Assembly (NCBI GenBank): GCA_030849065.1
Contig: JASAON010001512.1
Coordinates: forward strand, 1 to 44,823
Length of the DNA: 44,823 nucleotides
Direction of reading: 5' to 3'
From: Jaenimonas drosophilae
Taxonomy: Eukaryota; Euglenozoa; Kinetoplastea; Trypanosomatida; Trypanosomatidae
Position 1 is the stretch's first letter, and each line of letters starts with the position of its first letter. Both the position numbers and the translations under genes were made by a program. This document shows positions 28,396 to 40,059 of the stretch, piece after piece. The notes below the pieces were generated by a model. That model made no database searches, had not been told where the DNA came from, and worked only from the letters and a program-made list of their open reading frames with translations.

Positions 28396-30909
28396 TCAAC
28401 GCTGCATCTCCTCCAGCACTTGAGCAACAACATTGGCAGCAACGATGGGTGCATTGATGTTGAGCTCGGGATGAGATTCCACGAATGCGGCTATCGATCC
28501 GATCTCCTCATGAAGGCTCGCCGCCCAGCAACGGCCAACAATGCGGCACACATTCATATCTCGTGGTGCTCCATCTGCTGGTGTTGGTGATGATGATGCA
28601 CCACGATCATCCATATTCATGGCCATCTTCAGCAAGCGTGTGGCGTCCTGCACCATTGGTGGCAGCTCCACCGACCACTTTTCATTGAAGGTGCTCATCA
28701 CCTGCTGCACATGTGTGGCATCCAGCGATGATGATGATGATGATGTCTCGGCAGAGGAGATCTGCTCCGCCAACGTGGCCACGGCCTCCATCACACTTCC
28801 ACGTGCCATTGACCTGATCCATGAGCTAATCGCATCATTCAGACGATGCTCCATCAGCTCAACGTGTGCAGGTAGAGCAACGGCCTCGTGCATGTAGGCC
28901 ACACCAAATGCCACCATTGATGTTGCCGATGCCGATGGCAGAGATGCAGGGGCGGTCGGGGTGGCGGAGGTGATGGAGGCCATCGCCGTCGCGGCATGCG
29001 TGGCCCCGAGGCGGTTCCATAATTCCATCACCGCAAACACATTCGTGACGAGCATCAATCCGCGAGCCACGGGAGATGCATGCCGCTGTGCCAGCATCAG
29101 CACCACATCAAAGAGCCGCACCAACGCATCCCCGACGTGTTGGCCAACGAAGGAAACGTGTGCGCGCAGGCCAACTTCTCCAAAGGATGAGCCGCTAAAG
29201 GGGGCGGCGTTGAGGAGCTCAAGCTCGGCCAATTCATTGGCAACACGCAGGACGAGTGGGTGCGGCCCCAGTGAGAGGATGGTTGTGCGATCTGCCACAA
29301 GAGCAGCCATGCTTGTGTGGGTGTGCTTCATGGATGCCAACTTCGCCGTGGCAAGAAATGTAAGTGCGGTGAGGTCGTTGCGGAGCACCGTTCTCAACGT
29401 TGAGTGAAGCATGGACTTAATCATCTCCAGAACACCGCTGAGAAGAAGAAGGGGAATGGGATCAATGCTGGTGCAGAGATATTGCTTCGCCATCTCCAGC
29501 ACGCGCAAGGCAGCCACGACGGAGTCCGGCTCCATCACGAGCGGCACATCTGCCTGGATGTGCATCTCCACCTCACGCAGCGATTTGCCCAGCACCGCCT
29601 GCGCAATCGCCTCGGCACTGTCGTAGTCCTCCCCGCCCTCCACGTCTCCCGCCACACAAAAGAAGCTGCCAATAAATCGGCACTCCATCACGCACATCTG
29701 CACGAGCTGCTGCAAACAACACAACAAACGCCACGGCCAACTTGATGAGCTCTCCACCACGGCACGGCAGCTCGCATCCACGTGAAGTTTGCCATGGCGA
29801 AGACGAAGAGCGGCAACGGTGATAACGGTGTCGGCGAAGGTTGGCGGGCGTTGTTGGCGCAGCGCATCAACGCCAGCGGTGAGCTCCACGCCTTGGCCGC
29901 GTTGAGATACGCTGCGCTCACGTCGGGCGAGGGTGCGGGCGGGGAAGTGTATCGTGGGGGCCTTCACGGCGCTGCCCACCACCGCGCCCACATCGCGATT
30001 GCATATAATATCAAAGACCTCCTCCGCGGAGATGATGGGCTCCTGCGGCTGTGCGTGGAGCTCCGAGGCGATGGCTAGGCCGCGCAACACACCGCGAATG
30101 TGGTGAATGTAGGCGCTGGAAACATCGCGCACGTACATGCGCAGCACCGTGATGGATGCCGATCGGTTATACACCTGAAGAAAACGAAATGCGAACTGCG
30201 CGCTCTCCTCGAGCGCCTGTTGGCCCTGCTCCATCTTCGTCATATCGCTGAGCAAGTGGGTGAAGCGCTCCGCCAACATCTGCGAGAGCTTCTCCCCCGC
30301 GCGCGATGCGGCGGCGGTGAGCTGTGGGCGAATCTCGAGATCCACGGCAGAGCCATGCAGCTCGGGATTGTTGTAGAGGAATGAAAACTTTCTGGCCAGC
30401 TCTCGCAGGTTGGCGAGATAGGTGCCATCCACGGGACGGGTGGAGATCTCGGTGCAGAAGTGCTCGCACTCCTGCAGCGCGGAATAAACCTCGTTGAGGC
30501 GGTGGCTTACCTGCCGCCGATGCTCCACGCCGCGGAGGACGTGCGAGGTCTGGAGCTGCATCTTGACGATATCCTCCGACGTCTCAGCCAGTTTGCGCTG
30601 CACGAGTACAATATCCTCCTCGAAGCCAATCAAGTGCTCCTCGCAGCCACGCAAGTCGTGGAAGAGCTCTCCATATCTATCCGCCTCGGCAATGTGGGCG
30701 GCGATGTACTGGGTGCAGAGCTCCGAGAGCTGCGCTTCGTTGGCGTGAAGGTCGGTGGAGGCCTCCGTGTGGCTGTTGAGGCAATCAACGAAGGCGGCGT
30801 GTTGCGCGTCTTCTTCATCGGCGCCGAGCAGCGCGTCGATCTCGAGGAGCTCGTTGAGGGCGTCATCGGCATCCGCCATCAAAAATTCACCGCTCGTGGA
30901 GGCGAGCAT
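28396..30909 (-). CDS. VPS52: Vacuolar protein sorting-associated protein 52 (GARP/EARP subunit), likely
   Basis: 837 residues from ATG 30907-30909; a second ATG at residue 11 is also possible. The N-terminal 250 residues are long amphipathic helices (LFHDLRGCEEHLIGFEEDI, VQRKLAETSEDIVKMQLQT, then an ELARKFSFL stretch) as in Vps52, which starts with a coiled coil followed by CATCHR-type helical bundles. The size and all-helical character fit. Vps52 joins Vps51, 53 and 54 in GARP, tethering endosome-derived vesicles at the trans-Golgi. A Ser/Asp run lies near residue 720. The assignment rests on pattern; another CATCHR subunit is the main alternative. Confidence 0.7.
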   Translation of the reverse strand: MLASTSGEFLMADADDALNELLEIDALLGADEEDAQHAAFVDCLNSHTEASTDLHANEAQLSELCTQYIAAHIAEADRYGELFHDLRGCEEHLIGFEEDIVLVQRKLAETSEDIVKMQLQTSHVLRGVEHRRQVSHRLNEVYSALQECEHFCTEISTRPVDGTYLANLRELARKFSFLYNNPELHGSAVDLEIRPQLTAAASRAGEKLSQMLAERFTHLLSDMTKMEQGQQALEESAQFAFRFLQVYNRSASITVLRMYVRDVSSAYIHHIRGVLRGLAIASELHAQPQEPIISAEEVFDIICNRDVGAVVGSAVKAPTIHFPARTLARRERSVSQRGQGVELTAGVDALRQQRPPTFADTVITVAALRLRHGKLHVDASCRAVVESSSSWPWRLLCCLQQLVQMCVMECRFIGSFFCVAGDVEGGEDYDSAEAIAQAVLGKSLREVEMHIQADVPLVMEPDSVVAALRVLEMAKQYLCTSIDPIPLLLLSGVLEMIKSMLHSTLRTVLRNDLTALTFLATAKLASMKHTHTSMAALVADRTTILSLGPHPLVLRVANELAELELLNAAPFSGSSFGEVGLRAHVSFVGQHVGDALVRLFDVVLMLAQRHASPVARGLMLVTNVFAVMELWNRLGATHAATAMASITSATPTAPASLPSASATSMVAFGVAYMHEAVALPAHVELMEHRLNDAISSWIRSMARGSVMEAVATLAEQISSAETSSSSSSLDATHVQQVMSTFNEKWSVELPPMVQDATRLLKMAMNMDDRGASSSPTPADGAPRDMNVCRIVGRCWAASLHEEIGSIAAFVESHPELNINAPIVAANVVAQVLEEMQR

Positions 30910-31130
30910 GATGAGTACTAAGCTGCACCTTGTGTATGTGTGCGTGTGCTAGGAATGATGATGATGATGATGTGAGTAGAAGGAGGACGTCCATCCATCC
31001 GCAAGACAACCACACCTCATCTCTCTTTTCTCTTTGCCAGCCTTCAACATGCAACAGCAACAGAATGCACGAGAGCTTCGATATATGGATTGTGTGCGTA
31101 TATATACCATACACAACACCCAACTCATAC

Positions 31131-32855
31131 TCACAGAACGCTTTCAGCGGCACCCCCACGTGTTGGAGACGACGCTGTGCTGGTTTGGTGGCTCTGTGCG
31201 CAGGCAGCGAGGAGGTCGGCGTAGGCCTCGTGAGAGATCTGCAAGATCGTGGAGTCCTGCACCACACGGCAGCTGAAGCTTGGCACGAACACCTCACTCA
31301 CAAGTGCATCGACGGCGAGGGAAGACCAACTTCCGAGCTCCAACGCAATTTCTTCTCGTCCCGCAAAAACCTCCACCCTGCCCGAGATCACCAAGGTGAA
31401 GACGGAGGAGAGAACGCCCTCGCGATAGAGCCACACATTCTGACGATCATCGTGCACCAGCCCGCGTGAGTCCTTCGGTGCTCGCACGCGATGCACCGTG
31501 GTGTAGATGCTGAGCGACTTGAGCACCACGGCAGCATCCGACATCTGCAGCTCCCGCAACCCCTCGCACAAAAAGAGAGAAACCGCCTTGAGCTCGTTGA
31601 GGTTGAGATGCACACGCCGGGAGCACTTGGCCGTTAGGCCAATGCTCCGCTTCGCCTGCATTACGGCACTGCCGATCCCACCCGATGGTTGGCCCACCCC
31701 GCCAGGGATGCTATCGTACTCATCAAAGATCTCACTGTGAATGAGCTCCTCAATGATATCTTCCATCGTCACGAGGCCCTTCACCTCATAAAACGGGTCG
31801 CCGTGGGGGCGTTGTTGCACCTCCTGCACCAACGCCAGGTGCGACTTGCCCGTTTGGAAGTACTTGAGCATGGAGATGAGCTTCGTCTCGCTCGGCACGA
31901 CGTGGCAGCGACGGTTGTAGAACTGAACGAGGAGGAGCACCTTGATGTTCTCGTGTGGGTTGGCCATGAGAAGGTCCTTGGCGAAGAGTACGCCAATGAT
32001 GTTGTTCTTGTTGGTGTGGTATACGGGGATACGACTGTGGCCTCGTTCGGAGATGAGTTGGATGGTCTCCTCGTTGACGCGTTCGTGTGCCTCGAGCATC
32101 AAGACCTCGCTGATGGGGGTCATAACCTCCATGACGGTTTTTTCGTGCAGCTCCATCGCCCCCACCATCAGATCCACCTCACCCGCCCCAATTCCAGACT
32201 CCGCGCTGCGTGCGGCATGCATAAACATGAGCTTCTTTAGCTCGTTGCGCTCGTAAATCTGGCCAGGATCCTTGCCAATCACCCGATCTAGCATCATGCT
32301 CAGCGGCTTGCAAACTGGATAGAACATGAAGATGAAGAAGCGCACCACCGGAGCAGAGCGGCTGCCAACCTGCAGGGCATGCGCCGACATGAGTGCCTGA
32401 GGAATCACCTCTCCGCCCAAGGTGGTCAAGGCCGTACTGACAATGGTGGCGACCCACCCACGAATGTGTGCGTCCGTGATTTGCGCAATGAGTGTATTCA
32501 CCATCACATTGCCAACAATCAAGGTGCAGAGGAGCTGGTTGCCGAGCTGGCGGATGGGGAGGATCTTGCGTGCGTACGTCTTGTCGGGTTCCTGCCCGCT
32601 ATCCGCGATGATCTCCAGCGAGAGCGTATCGAGGCCCAGCAGGGCCAATGTGAGGCCGGCGAAGAGGGCGGCGAAGACGAGGAGAACGGCATCCGCAATG
32701 ATGAGGAAGGCCCACTCCGAGGCCGCCAATGACCCACTCTCCTCCTCCTCCTCCACCGGTGTTGCGGCTGTGGTTGCGGCTGTGGCTGTGGCTGACGCCA
32801 TCGCCACACCCAGCAGCAACAGCAGCACGGGCAGCACACGAGCTAGACGAGCCAT
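31131..32855 (-). CDS. CNNM/ACDP-type membrane protein: DUF21, CBS pair, cNMP-like domain
   Basis: 574 residues from ATG 32853-32855. The signal peptide is about residues 1-22 (MARLARVLPVLLLLLGVAMA). A DUF21 transmembrane domain follows, about 45-195, with FAALFAGLTLALLGL, GNQLLCTLIVGNVMVN and GGEVIPQAL. Then comes a CBS pair (about 240-380): VMTPISEVLML, GHSRIPVYH, GVLFAKDLL, VTMEDIIEELI. A cNMP-binding-like fold ends the protein (about 430-560; VFTLVISGRVEVFAG). Family members (CNNM, yeast Mam3, bacterial CorC) handle divalent metals, usually magnesium efflux. The frame is open 18 codons further up, but that piece is Ile-rich leader. It probably sits in an endomembrane or plasma membrane. 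Confidence 0.87.
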   Translation of the reverse strand: MARLARVLPVLLLLLGVAMASATATAATTAATPVEEEEESGSLAASEWAFLIIADAVLLVFAALFAGLTLALLGLDTLSLEIIADSGQEPDKTYARKILPIRQLGNQLLCTLIVGNVMVNTLIAQITDAHIRGWVATIVSTALTTLGGEVIPQALMSAHALQVGSRSAPVVRFFIFMFYPVCKPLSMMLDRVIGKDPGQIYERNELKKLMFMHAARSAESGIGAGEVDLMVGAMELHEKTVMEVMTPISEVLMLEAHERVNEETIQLISERGHSRIPVYHTNKNNIIGVLFAKDLLMANPHENIKVLLLVQFYNRRCHVVPSETKLISMLKYFQTGKSHLALVQEVQQRPHGDPFYEVKGLVTMEDIIEELIHSEIFDEYDSIPGGVGQPSGGIGSAVMQAKRSIGLTAKCSRRVHLNLNELKAVSLFLCEGLRELQMSDAAVVLKSLSIYTTVHRVRAPKDSRGLVHDDRQNVWLYREGVLSSVFTLVISGRVEVFAGREEIALELGSWSSLAVDALVSEVFVPSFSCRVVQDSTILQISHEAYADLLAACAQSHQTSTASSPTRGGAAESVL

Positions 32856-33331
32856 GGAAACGTGGAAGATGAAAAATGAATCAATGATGATGATGATAAT
32901 GATCTGCACACCGACAGGTGTTGCTGATGATGGAGAGGGAAGACGAACTACTCAACGAAACAAGAAAAAAAAAGCACACAAAGACTCCCCTCAGCCTATT
33001 GGGTGTTGGTGTGTGCGTTCGTGAATAAACGCGTGTGTTGTGGCCAGGAATGTTGGCCTCCTGATACAAGAAAAACGAGGCTCACGATGGCTCACAGCCA
33101 GTCGTGCCTCTCAATGAAGAACACAAGAAGAAGAAGAAGGCGATGATGATGTTGGTTGTCGGGCACCTACAAGCACTGACACAGTAGCGAGCAGCGAGAC
33201 AACAACTTTCATGATATCAGCAGATGGAATTCAGCAGGGTTGTGTTGAGTCAGATGATTCGGTAGCAGAAAAAAAAAAACGTACAGCAATCACGACGTCG
33301 TTGTACCAAGTTGGTGTTGTTGCGGATGACG
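32856..33331. other. Intergenic region between CNNM and the 804-residue gene
   Basis: About 0.48 kb. A purine-rich stretch at 32955-32975 is the likely pyrimidine tract of the CNNM transcript, with an AG near 32951. A long bulged stem-loop lies at 33077-33110. No gene recognised. Confidence 0.5.
33077..33110. repeat. Bulged stem-loop, 14 bp
   Basis: Three stacked stems: GAGG (33077-33080) with CCTC (33107-33110); CACGA (33083-33087) with TCGTG (33102-33106); TGGCT (33088-33092) with AGCCA (33096-33100), around the loop CAC. A CT bulge is on one side and a single G on the other. All pairs are Watson-Crick. It lies upstream of the predicted CNNM splice acceptor, so in the transcript it would be in the 3' UTR of the gene before it. 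Confidence 0.6.
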
Positions 33332-35746
33332 CTAATGGAGGCCCATCCCACGATGATGCCGAGATGATGGAGAATCTTCCAGAATCTCCTCCGCCAGTGC
33401 ATTCATCGCGGATGATGAAATGTGCGGTGATGCAGAGCTCAGTGGCACACCTCCACGACGCGAGGCACGGCGACCACAGAAGGAAGTGGGGAGCTGCTTG
33501 GGTGGTTGGCGTACACTCATGTACGTCTGTGATGGTGGTGGAGTGGCAGCCTCGCCGTCCTTCTCCGTGGCCAAGACGGAGTCAATGAAGGTGGCATCAT
33601 CATCATCATCATGAAAGATGGCATCCACGTCAGTCGGCACCTCTTCTGCCGTCGCTGCCTCCATTGGTGGTGGCGCAGAAGCGCGTAGAGCAGGTCGCAG
33701 CACCTCCGCCGCCACCGCCATTCGTGCAATCGGCTCTGGGCCGTAGAGACTGCGCCACAGCTTCAGCATCATCAACGTACTCGAGCTACACAGCGATGGT
33801 ACATCGGGAGTTGGTGCGTCTGGGGGGAGATGGCGGAGGTAGCGCCTCCATCGACGACGAAGTGTGTGCTGCATCAATCGCGAAGATCCTTGAGGAAGAT
33901 TCTTCACCAACGCACGCCAATCCATGTGCTGAGGCTCATCTTGTGTCATGGCCATGAGCAACCTCCCCGCCACTGCCGTCTGTGCGGCTCGATGGAGGAG
34001 CTCGGCGACGCAAGACCCCACATCCCACGTCATGTGTGCTGTGGCGCCATCGACGCACATGCCACAATCACGAAGAATACGGCCAGCGAGGCCTGGTGCG
34101 GTGCCCATGGCACAACCAACGATGTCAGCGAGGTGCTCCAGCTGCACAATCATGGGCAGCGCATCTTCACCCTCATGCATCTTGTGCGTCGCATCATCAC
34201 CACACCACAACACCATCTCACCATGCAAGGCATCGCGATGTAGAGCTCCGCAGATGGAGGAGAGGAGTCCATCAAGATTGGTCGTGGGTGCATCATGAAT
34301 CCACGAAACAGCGCGCACAATCGGGGCACCGCCACTCGCTGACGGAGTTCGTGTGGAGGCCATCACCACTCGACGGCATGTACCAGCATTATCATCATCA
34401 GCATCCCTACCACAGACATGCTTCTTGCGAGGTGCTTCAACCGCCACAGCCACAGACGTCTTGGATGATCGCAGCTCATCTTCACTGACATCACTCATCA
34501 GCCACGACACGGCCTCCATCATGTCTGTGGAGGCATGTACGAGCATCAACCACGAAATTGATGCATCGCCAGCATCTTGTGTTGTGTGAAGATTGGCAAG
34601 GATGAGTAGATGAGCATCGGCCTCACCACGTCGTGGATGCAGGAAATGTTGGTGCAGGCGTGCGGAACAGTCATCCAACAAGACTCTCCGCGCACATGTT
34701 GTTGATGTTGTCGCTCCATCAACGTGGTGCTGCTGCGCGAAGCCATCACTGATCTCCACATACGGACGTACATCGGGGTGAAGAAGAATGCACTCAACAC
34801 TGGGAAAGTGCCGCCAGACCTCACTCTTCAGTGGTGCATGTGTGGGCAGATGTTGTCGCATCGTCGCGTACATCTGACGCAGCTCATTCATGGGTGTGTA
34901 GGTCGTTGGCACCAAGGCACACAGCACCTCGAGCACATGATGGAGGAGATGGCTCCCATCACCATCACTCGTTAGGCGGTAGAGGTTGTTGGCACTGCCG
35001 TGTTGGCGGAGGACGTCGGTGGGGCAGCCGGCGAGAACGCAGGCTTCGTAGCTCTGAAGGCGCAGCGAACATCCATCACAGCTCCACTCAATCGCGGATG
35101 CCGCACCACAACTCCTTTCGTTGATGTTGGTTCTGTTGCACATAATGACGGAGTAGGTCTCTGCATCCACCGATAGCTCCCGAAGACGATCCTCCATCAC
35201 CTCGGCAGAGATGAAGTACGTCGATGGAATAATGGCGAAGATGGTGGGCCAGATGCAGTGATTCGCAGCGGAGGAAGCAGCACCTGCAGCACACCTTGAT
35301 GATGATGCTGAAGATGTGGAGGAGCATGCCTGGATCAGCTTCCGACGAAGTGAGTGAGTGGCCCACGGCTGCCACTCCACCTCCGCATCGCCATCGACGA
35401 CGTTAATTTTCAGCACCAGAGGAGCAAATTGCTGCACATGTTGATGCAGTTCTGCACATGATATGAAGGAGGTGGGCCGGTGGTGCCGCTGAGCGAGTGC
35501 GTGGAGCTCCTTCATCGGAACAGAAGAAGACGAAGTCGTGGAGAAGGGCACATATCCAGCCACACCCTTCTGCCTTGGCTGAGGAAGCTGCGACAGAGCG
35601 GCGGCGAGCCATCGCAGGACGGATGGTGCCATCCGCGGCGTCAATTCACGCACACACACCTCCACCACATCATCAACTGTGTGAGGCTGTGGCGTTTGCA
35701 TAAACGTAGATCCGATCCACCACCGCGCGTGTTTCGTGCTTCGCAT
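33332..35746 (-). CDS. Large hypothetical protein with an internally repeated motif, about 804 aa
   Basis: Chosen start: ATG 35744-35746 (MRSTKHARWWIGSTF). It follows a short pyrimidine tract and AG at about 35768, and the basic N-terminus could be a mitochondrial presequence. An in-frame ATG at 35842 would add 32 mostly His/Ser-rich residues. A motif of about 50 residues appears twice clearly: about residues 77-127 (VPMKELHALAQRHHRPTSF) and 285-334 (TPMNELRQMYATMRQHLPT). A third, partial copy is near 175-205 (IPSTYFISAEVMEDRL). Later parts are mixed helical, with Ser, Asp and His runs, for example an Asp block encoded at 33596-33614. No catalytic motif is recognised. The repeated motif has the length and helix pattern of a winged-helix-like unit, but this is a guess. 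Confidence 0.7.
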   Translation of the reverse strand: MRSTKHARWWIGSTFMQTPQPHTVDDVVEVCVRELTPRMAPSVLRWLAAALSQLPQPRQKGVAGYVPFSTTSSSSVPMKELHALAQRHHRPTSFISCAELHQHVQQFAPLVLKINVVDGDAEVEWQPWATHSLRRKLIQACSSTSSASSSRCAAGAASSAANHCIWPTIFAIIPSTYFISAEVMEDRLRELSVDAETYSVIMCNRTNINERSCGAASAIEWSCDGCSLRLQSYEACVLAGCPTDVLRQHGSANNLYRLTSDGDGSHLLHHVLEVLCALVPTTYTPMNELRQMYATMRQHLPTHAPLKSEVWRHFPSVECILLHPDVRPYVEISDGFAQQHHVDGATTSTTCARRVLLDDCSARLHQHFLHPRRGEADAHLLILANLHTTQDAGDASISWLMLVHASTDMMEAVSWLMSDVSEDELRSSKTSVAVAVEAPRKKHVCGRDADDDNAGTCRRVVMASTRTPSASGGAPIVRAVSWIHDAPTTNLDGLLSSICGALHRDALHGEMVLWCGDDATHKMHEGEDALPMIVQLEHLADIVGCAMGTAPGLAGRILRDCGMCVDGATAHMTWDVGSCVAELLHRAAQTAVAGRLLMAMTQDEPQHMDWRALVKNLPQGSSRLMQHTLRRRWRRYLRHLPPDAPTPDVPSLCSSSTLMMLKLWRSLYGPEPIARMAVAAEVLRPALRASAPPPMEAATAEEVPTDVDAIFHDDDDDATFIDSVLATEKDGEAATPPPSQTYMSVRQPPKQLPTSFCGRRASRRGGVPLSSASPHISSSAMNALAEEILEDSPSSRHHRGMGLH

Positions 35747-35879
35747 GTTGTCAGGATGTATGCCTACACAGGAGAAAGAGAACACATCAGGATGGTGTTG
35801 ATGGTGGTGATGATGAGCAGCAGATGTGTGCAGATGGAGCATCAACCTTGTGCAGTAGTAGCATTTAGTGGTGACCCCG

Positions 35880-35898
35880 CTCTCTCTCTCTCTCTCTT
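35880..35898. repeat. CT dinucleotide repeat
   Basis: About nine CT units on the plus strand (GA on the transcript) in the spacer between NMT and the 804-residue gene. Confidence 0.75.
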
Positions 35899-36020
35899 CC
35901 CCTGTGTTGGATGAAGGGAGGGCGAGAGAGAATCAGAGGCACGAAGTATCGCATCTCCATCATAACGATATGCCCACAGCCAACAACAACAAAAAACTTG
36001 TTGGCTCCGCCCTCCGAGTG

Positions 36021-37238
36021 CTACAGCATTACAATCCCCACCTCCTCTGGTTGTACCGATGGGAAGGACCAATTGTAGAAGTAGTAGTGCAGTTGGCCAT
36101 CGCTCAGTCGGAACTTCAGCGGCTGCATGAAGCGTTTGTTCTGGGCGATATCCACCATGTTGCACACATCAAAGCCCGCATCACGTGCGACAATCAGCAA
36201 ATCTCCCATGAGCTGATCTAGCGGGACGCTCGTGGCGGCGTAGTAGTACACGTACGCTCCAGAAATGTGCGAGTATTGGCTGTTGCCAATCACCGTTGAC
36301 GGAATGGAGGCGAAGGAGAAAAAATCTGTGATAGTGCCGTTGTTCTGCTCCACCACGTAGGTGTATACCACCTCTGATCGAGGGAGGAGGAAGTGGCGTA
36401 CATCATCTTCGTCAAAGGCCGCCGCCACTGCGCAAGAGGATGCGGCATCGCGCATGAGCTGCGATACCTGGCCAGCATCCGCCTCCACCATGGGGCGCAG
36501 ACCCCGCGTCTGTGGTTCCGCGGCGAGCTGATATGCGCGCTTCATGGCGGCCATGGGGTTCTGAAACTTGTTGTACTGCGAAGAAATGGTGTAGAATTGC
36601 ACCGCCACCAACTTCTCTGGGTTGAGGCCACGATGGTAGTACTGCCCCGTCGTGAAGGGTGTTGGCAGAAGACTGCCCGAGGTGTAGATGGCCTGCCAGA
36701 TGCCGCACCGGTTCACGCGGCGAGTGACTTCCTGAATGAGGAGCGGCGCCAGACGCCGGTCGCGCAACTTTCGGTGGATGCAGAGGAAGTTGATCTCGCA
36801 AATGGTGCGTGTTGGCACCTCTTCCTTGACGTCATCGGTGGGCTCGCGGCCCATCTTCATCTTCTTGGGGATGCCCGCAATGAAGGCGAGGAGAGAGCCA
36901 TCGCGCTTCAGCCGGACGGCCGTGTGCCACTCGCGTCGGTAGCCTGGTGGCGTGAGGGCCCAGCGAAGGAAGTCGGTGGAGTAGTTAAAGCGAAACATGT
37001 TGTCAGAATCTTCCACATAGTTTTCCTTGAGCAGCTCGAAGAGCGCGTTGAGGTCGTCGGCCTTGGTGAGATCGGGGGTCCACCACTCCAGCGAGGAGGC
37101 GAGCGGGAGCGGCTCCTCTGCCACCTCATCGATGCGCTTGACGGCGTCGATGGGGCCAATGCACACCGCCTCATTCACCACGGGTGTCTGGGGCACAGGC
37201 TGCGTCTTCCAGAACTCATGCGTTTTAGGGTTGCTCAT
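36021..37238 (-). CDS. NMT: Glycylpeptide N-tetradecanoyltransferase (N-myristoyltransferase)
   Basis: 405 residues from ATG 37236-37238 (MSNPKTHEFWKTQPVPQ). It follows known kinetoplastid NMT closely along its length: EFWKTQPVPQ, FEW-type SLEWWTPDL, NYVEDSDNMFRFNYS, CEINFLCIHRKLR, LLPTPFTTGQYYHR, YQLAAEP, the DFFSF and IPSTVIGNS stretches, and a C-terminus ending in GIVML, where the terminal carboxylate is the catalytic base. NMT transfers myristate from myristoyl-CoA to an N-terminal Gly of target proteins. It is essential in trypanosomes and Leishmania. No large insertions. The start is supported by a very clear splice signal. Confidence 0.96.
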   Translation of the reverse strand: MSNPKTHEFWKTQPVPQTPVVNEAVCIGPIDAVKRIDEVAEEPLPLASSLEWWTPDLTKADDLNALFELLKENYVEDSDNMFRFNYSTDFLRWALTPPGYRREWHTAVRLKRDGSLLAFIAGIPKKMKMGREPTDDVKEEVPTRTICEINFLCIHRKLRDRRLAPLLIQEVTRRVNRCGIWQAIYTSGSLLPTPFTTGQYYHRGLNPEKLVAVQFYTISSQYNKFQNPMAAMKRAYQLAAEPQTRGLRPMVEADAGQVSQLMRDAASSCAVAAAFDEDDVRHFLLPRSEVVYTYVVEQNNGTITDFFSFASIPSTVIGNSQYSHISGAYVYYYAATSVPLDQLMGDLLIVARDAGFDVCNMVDIAQNKRFMQPLKFRLSDGQLHYYFYNWSFPSVQPEEVGIVML

Positions 37239-37619
37239 CTGCCACAAACACAACACACCCACACTACGATTAAAGCACGTGCTGCACATGACAAACAAGA
37301 AAATATGAAGAAGAAGAAGAAGAAGAGGATGAGGTCCGTCACTACGCCGTCAGTGTGTAGCATTGGGGAAAGAATCATGGCAGTTGTGTTGGTGTTGGTG
37401 TTGGTTTCTTGTTGTTTTTACGGCGTGCGTGTACATCGCCTTCCATCATCCACGCCTACTGCCATGTGGTGGAACAGAGGACGGGAGAGGGACGCACAAA
37501 TAGTTGGTTGTTCTTTATGATGTATCACCTGAATCTCACACACACACACGCGCGCACATCCACAGTGATGGAGCTGAGGAAGGGAGTCTGACGCAAGTGG
37601 TGGCAACAGAGAGAGCTCA
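37239..37619. other. Intergenic region between NMT and RuvB-like 2
   Basis: About 0.38 kb. Holds the NMT splice signal; the rest is the RuvB-like 2 3' UTR and spacer. No gene seen. Confidence 0.5.
37281..37334 (-). promoter_or_regulatory. Predicted trans-splice acceptor and pyrimidine tract for NMT
   Basis: Plus-strand GAA repeats and flanking purines at 37306-37334 read as a U/C tract on the transcript. The next AG is plus 37282-37283 (GTGCAG), giving a 5' UTR of about 43 nt before the NMT start. Confidence 0.6.
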
Positions 37620-39524
<1,905 letters not shown>

Positions 39525-39806
39525 CTAGAGCTTCGACTTAGCGGCAACAATCTGCTTCGCCCGCTCCACAAATTGCGCCTTGGCCTCAGCCTGGCTAAGG
39601 TTCTCGAACTTCTTCCAGGCAGACCACTTGCCGTACTCAATCAGCTTGGTACGAGAGGGACGAGGGAGGGTGCACTTTCCGCGGGTTGCCACACACCACA
39701 GGCCGTACATCGTCGTCTTCTGCACCAGATTCATCTTGGAGCGGAACGAGCCGCCAATGATCTTGGCGTACTTGGCGAACTCGGCATCGGCATCGGGGGA
39801 CGACAT
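39525..39806 (-). CDS. Acyl-CoA-binding protein, divergent
   Basis: 93 residues from ATG 39804-39806 (MSSPDADAEFAKYA). The family pattern is clear: MYGLWCVATRGKC replaces the usual LYGLYKQAT-G segment, then YGKWSAWKKF (usually AKWDAW) and helix 4 EAKAQFVERAKQIV. ACBPs bind long-chain acyl-CoA in the cytosol. Of the usual ligand residues, the Tyr of helix 2 and the Lys before the WxAW motif are kept. The Lys four places after that Tyr is Cys here, and the helix-4 Tyr is Phe. The frame continues 33 codons upstream with a hydrophobic, basic stretch that could serve as a leader if used. In trypanosomes ACBP has been linked to myristoyl-CoA handling, and NMT is nearby. Confidence 0.82.
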   Translation of the reverse strand: MSSPDADAEFAKYAKIIGGSFRSKMNLVQKTTMYGLWCVATRGKCTLPRPSRTKLIEYGKWSAWKKFENLSQAEAKAQFVERAKQIVAAKSKL

Positions 39807-40059
39807 GAGCGCGGATGCACGGGAGGGGAGGCGCGTGTGAAGAAGTTGGTAGTGAATAAGCACTTTGAGAGAGAAAAGGAAGAGACGAGGGTGGATGCGA
39901 GGCATGTGTCAGTCTGCATGAGTCTAGTACAAATGAAGCAAACGTAGCACCACAGCTGGCACAAACCGCGTCAGGATGCACACGAGGGCGTCGTATGTGT
40001 TGTTGGTGTGTGCCGCTTCGCACAGCGCACTGCCGCTGGTGCAGAGGGGTGGGGGAAGC

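Noticed and set aside
36393..37520. A 375-codon plus-strand frame opposite NMT
   Set aside because: Antisense shadow of a certain gene.
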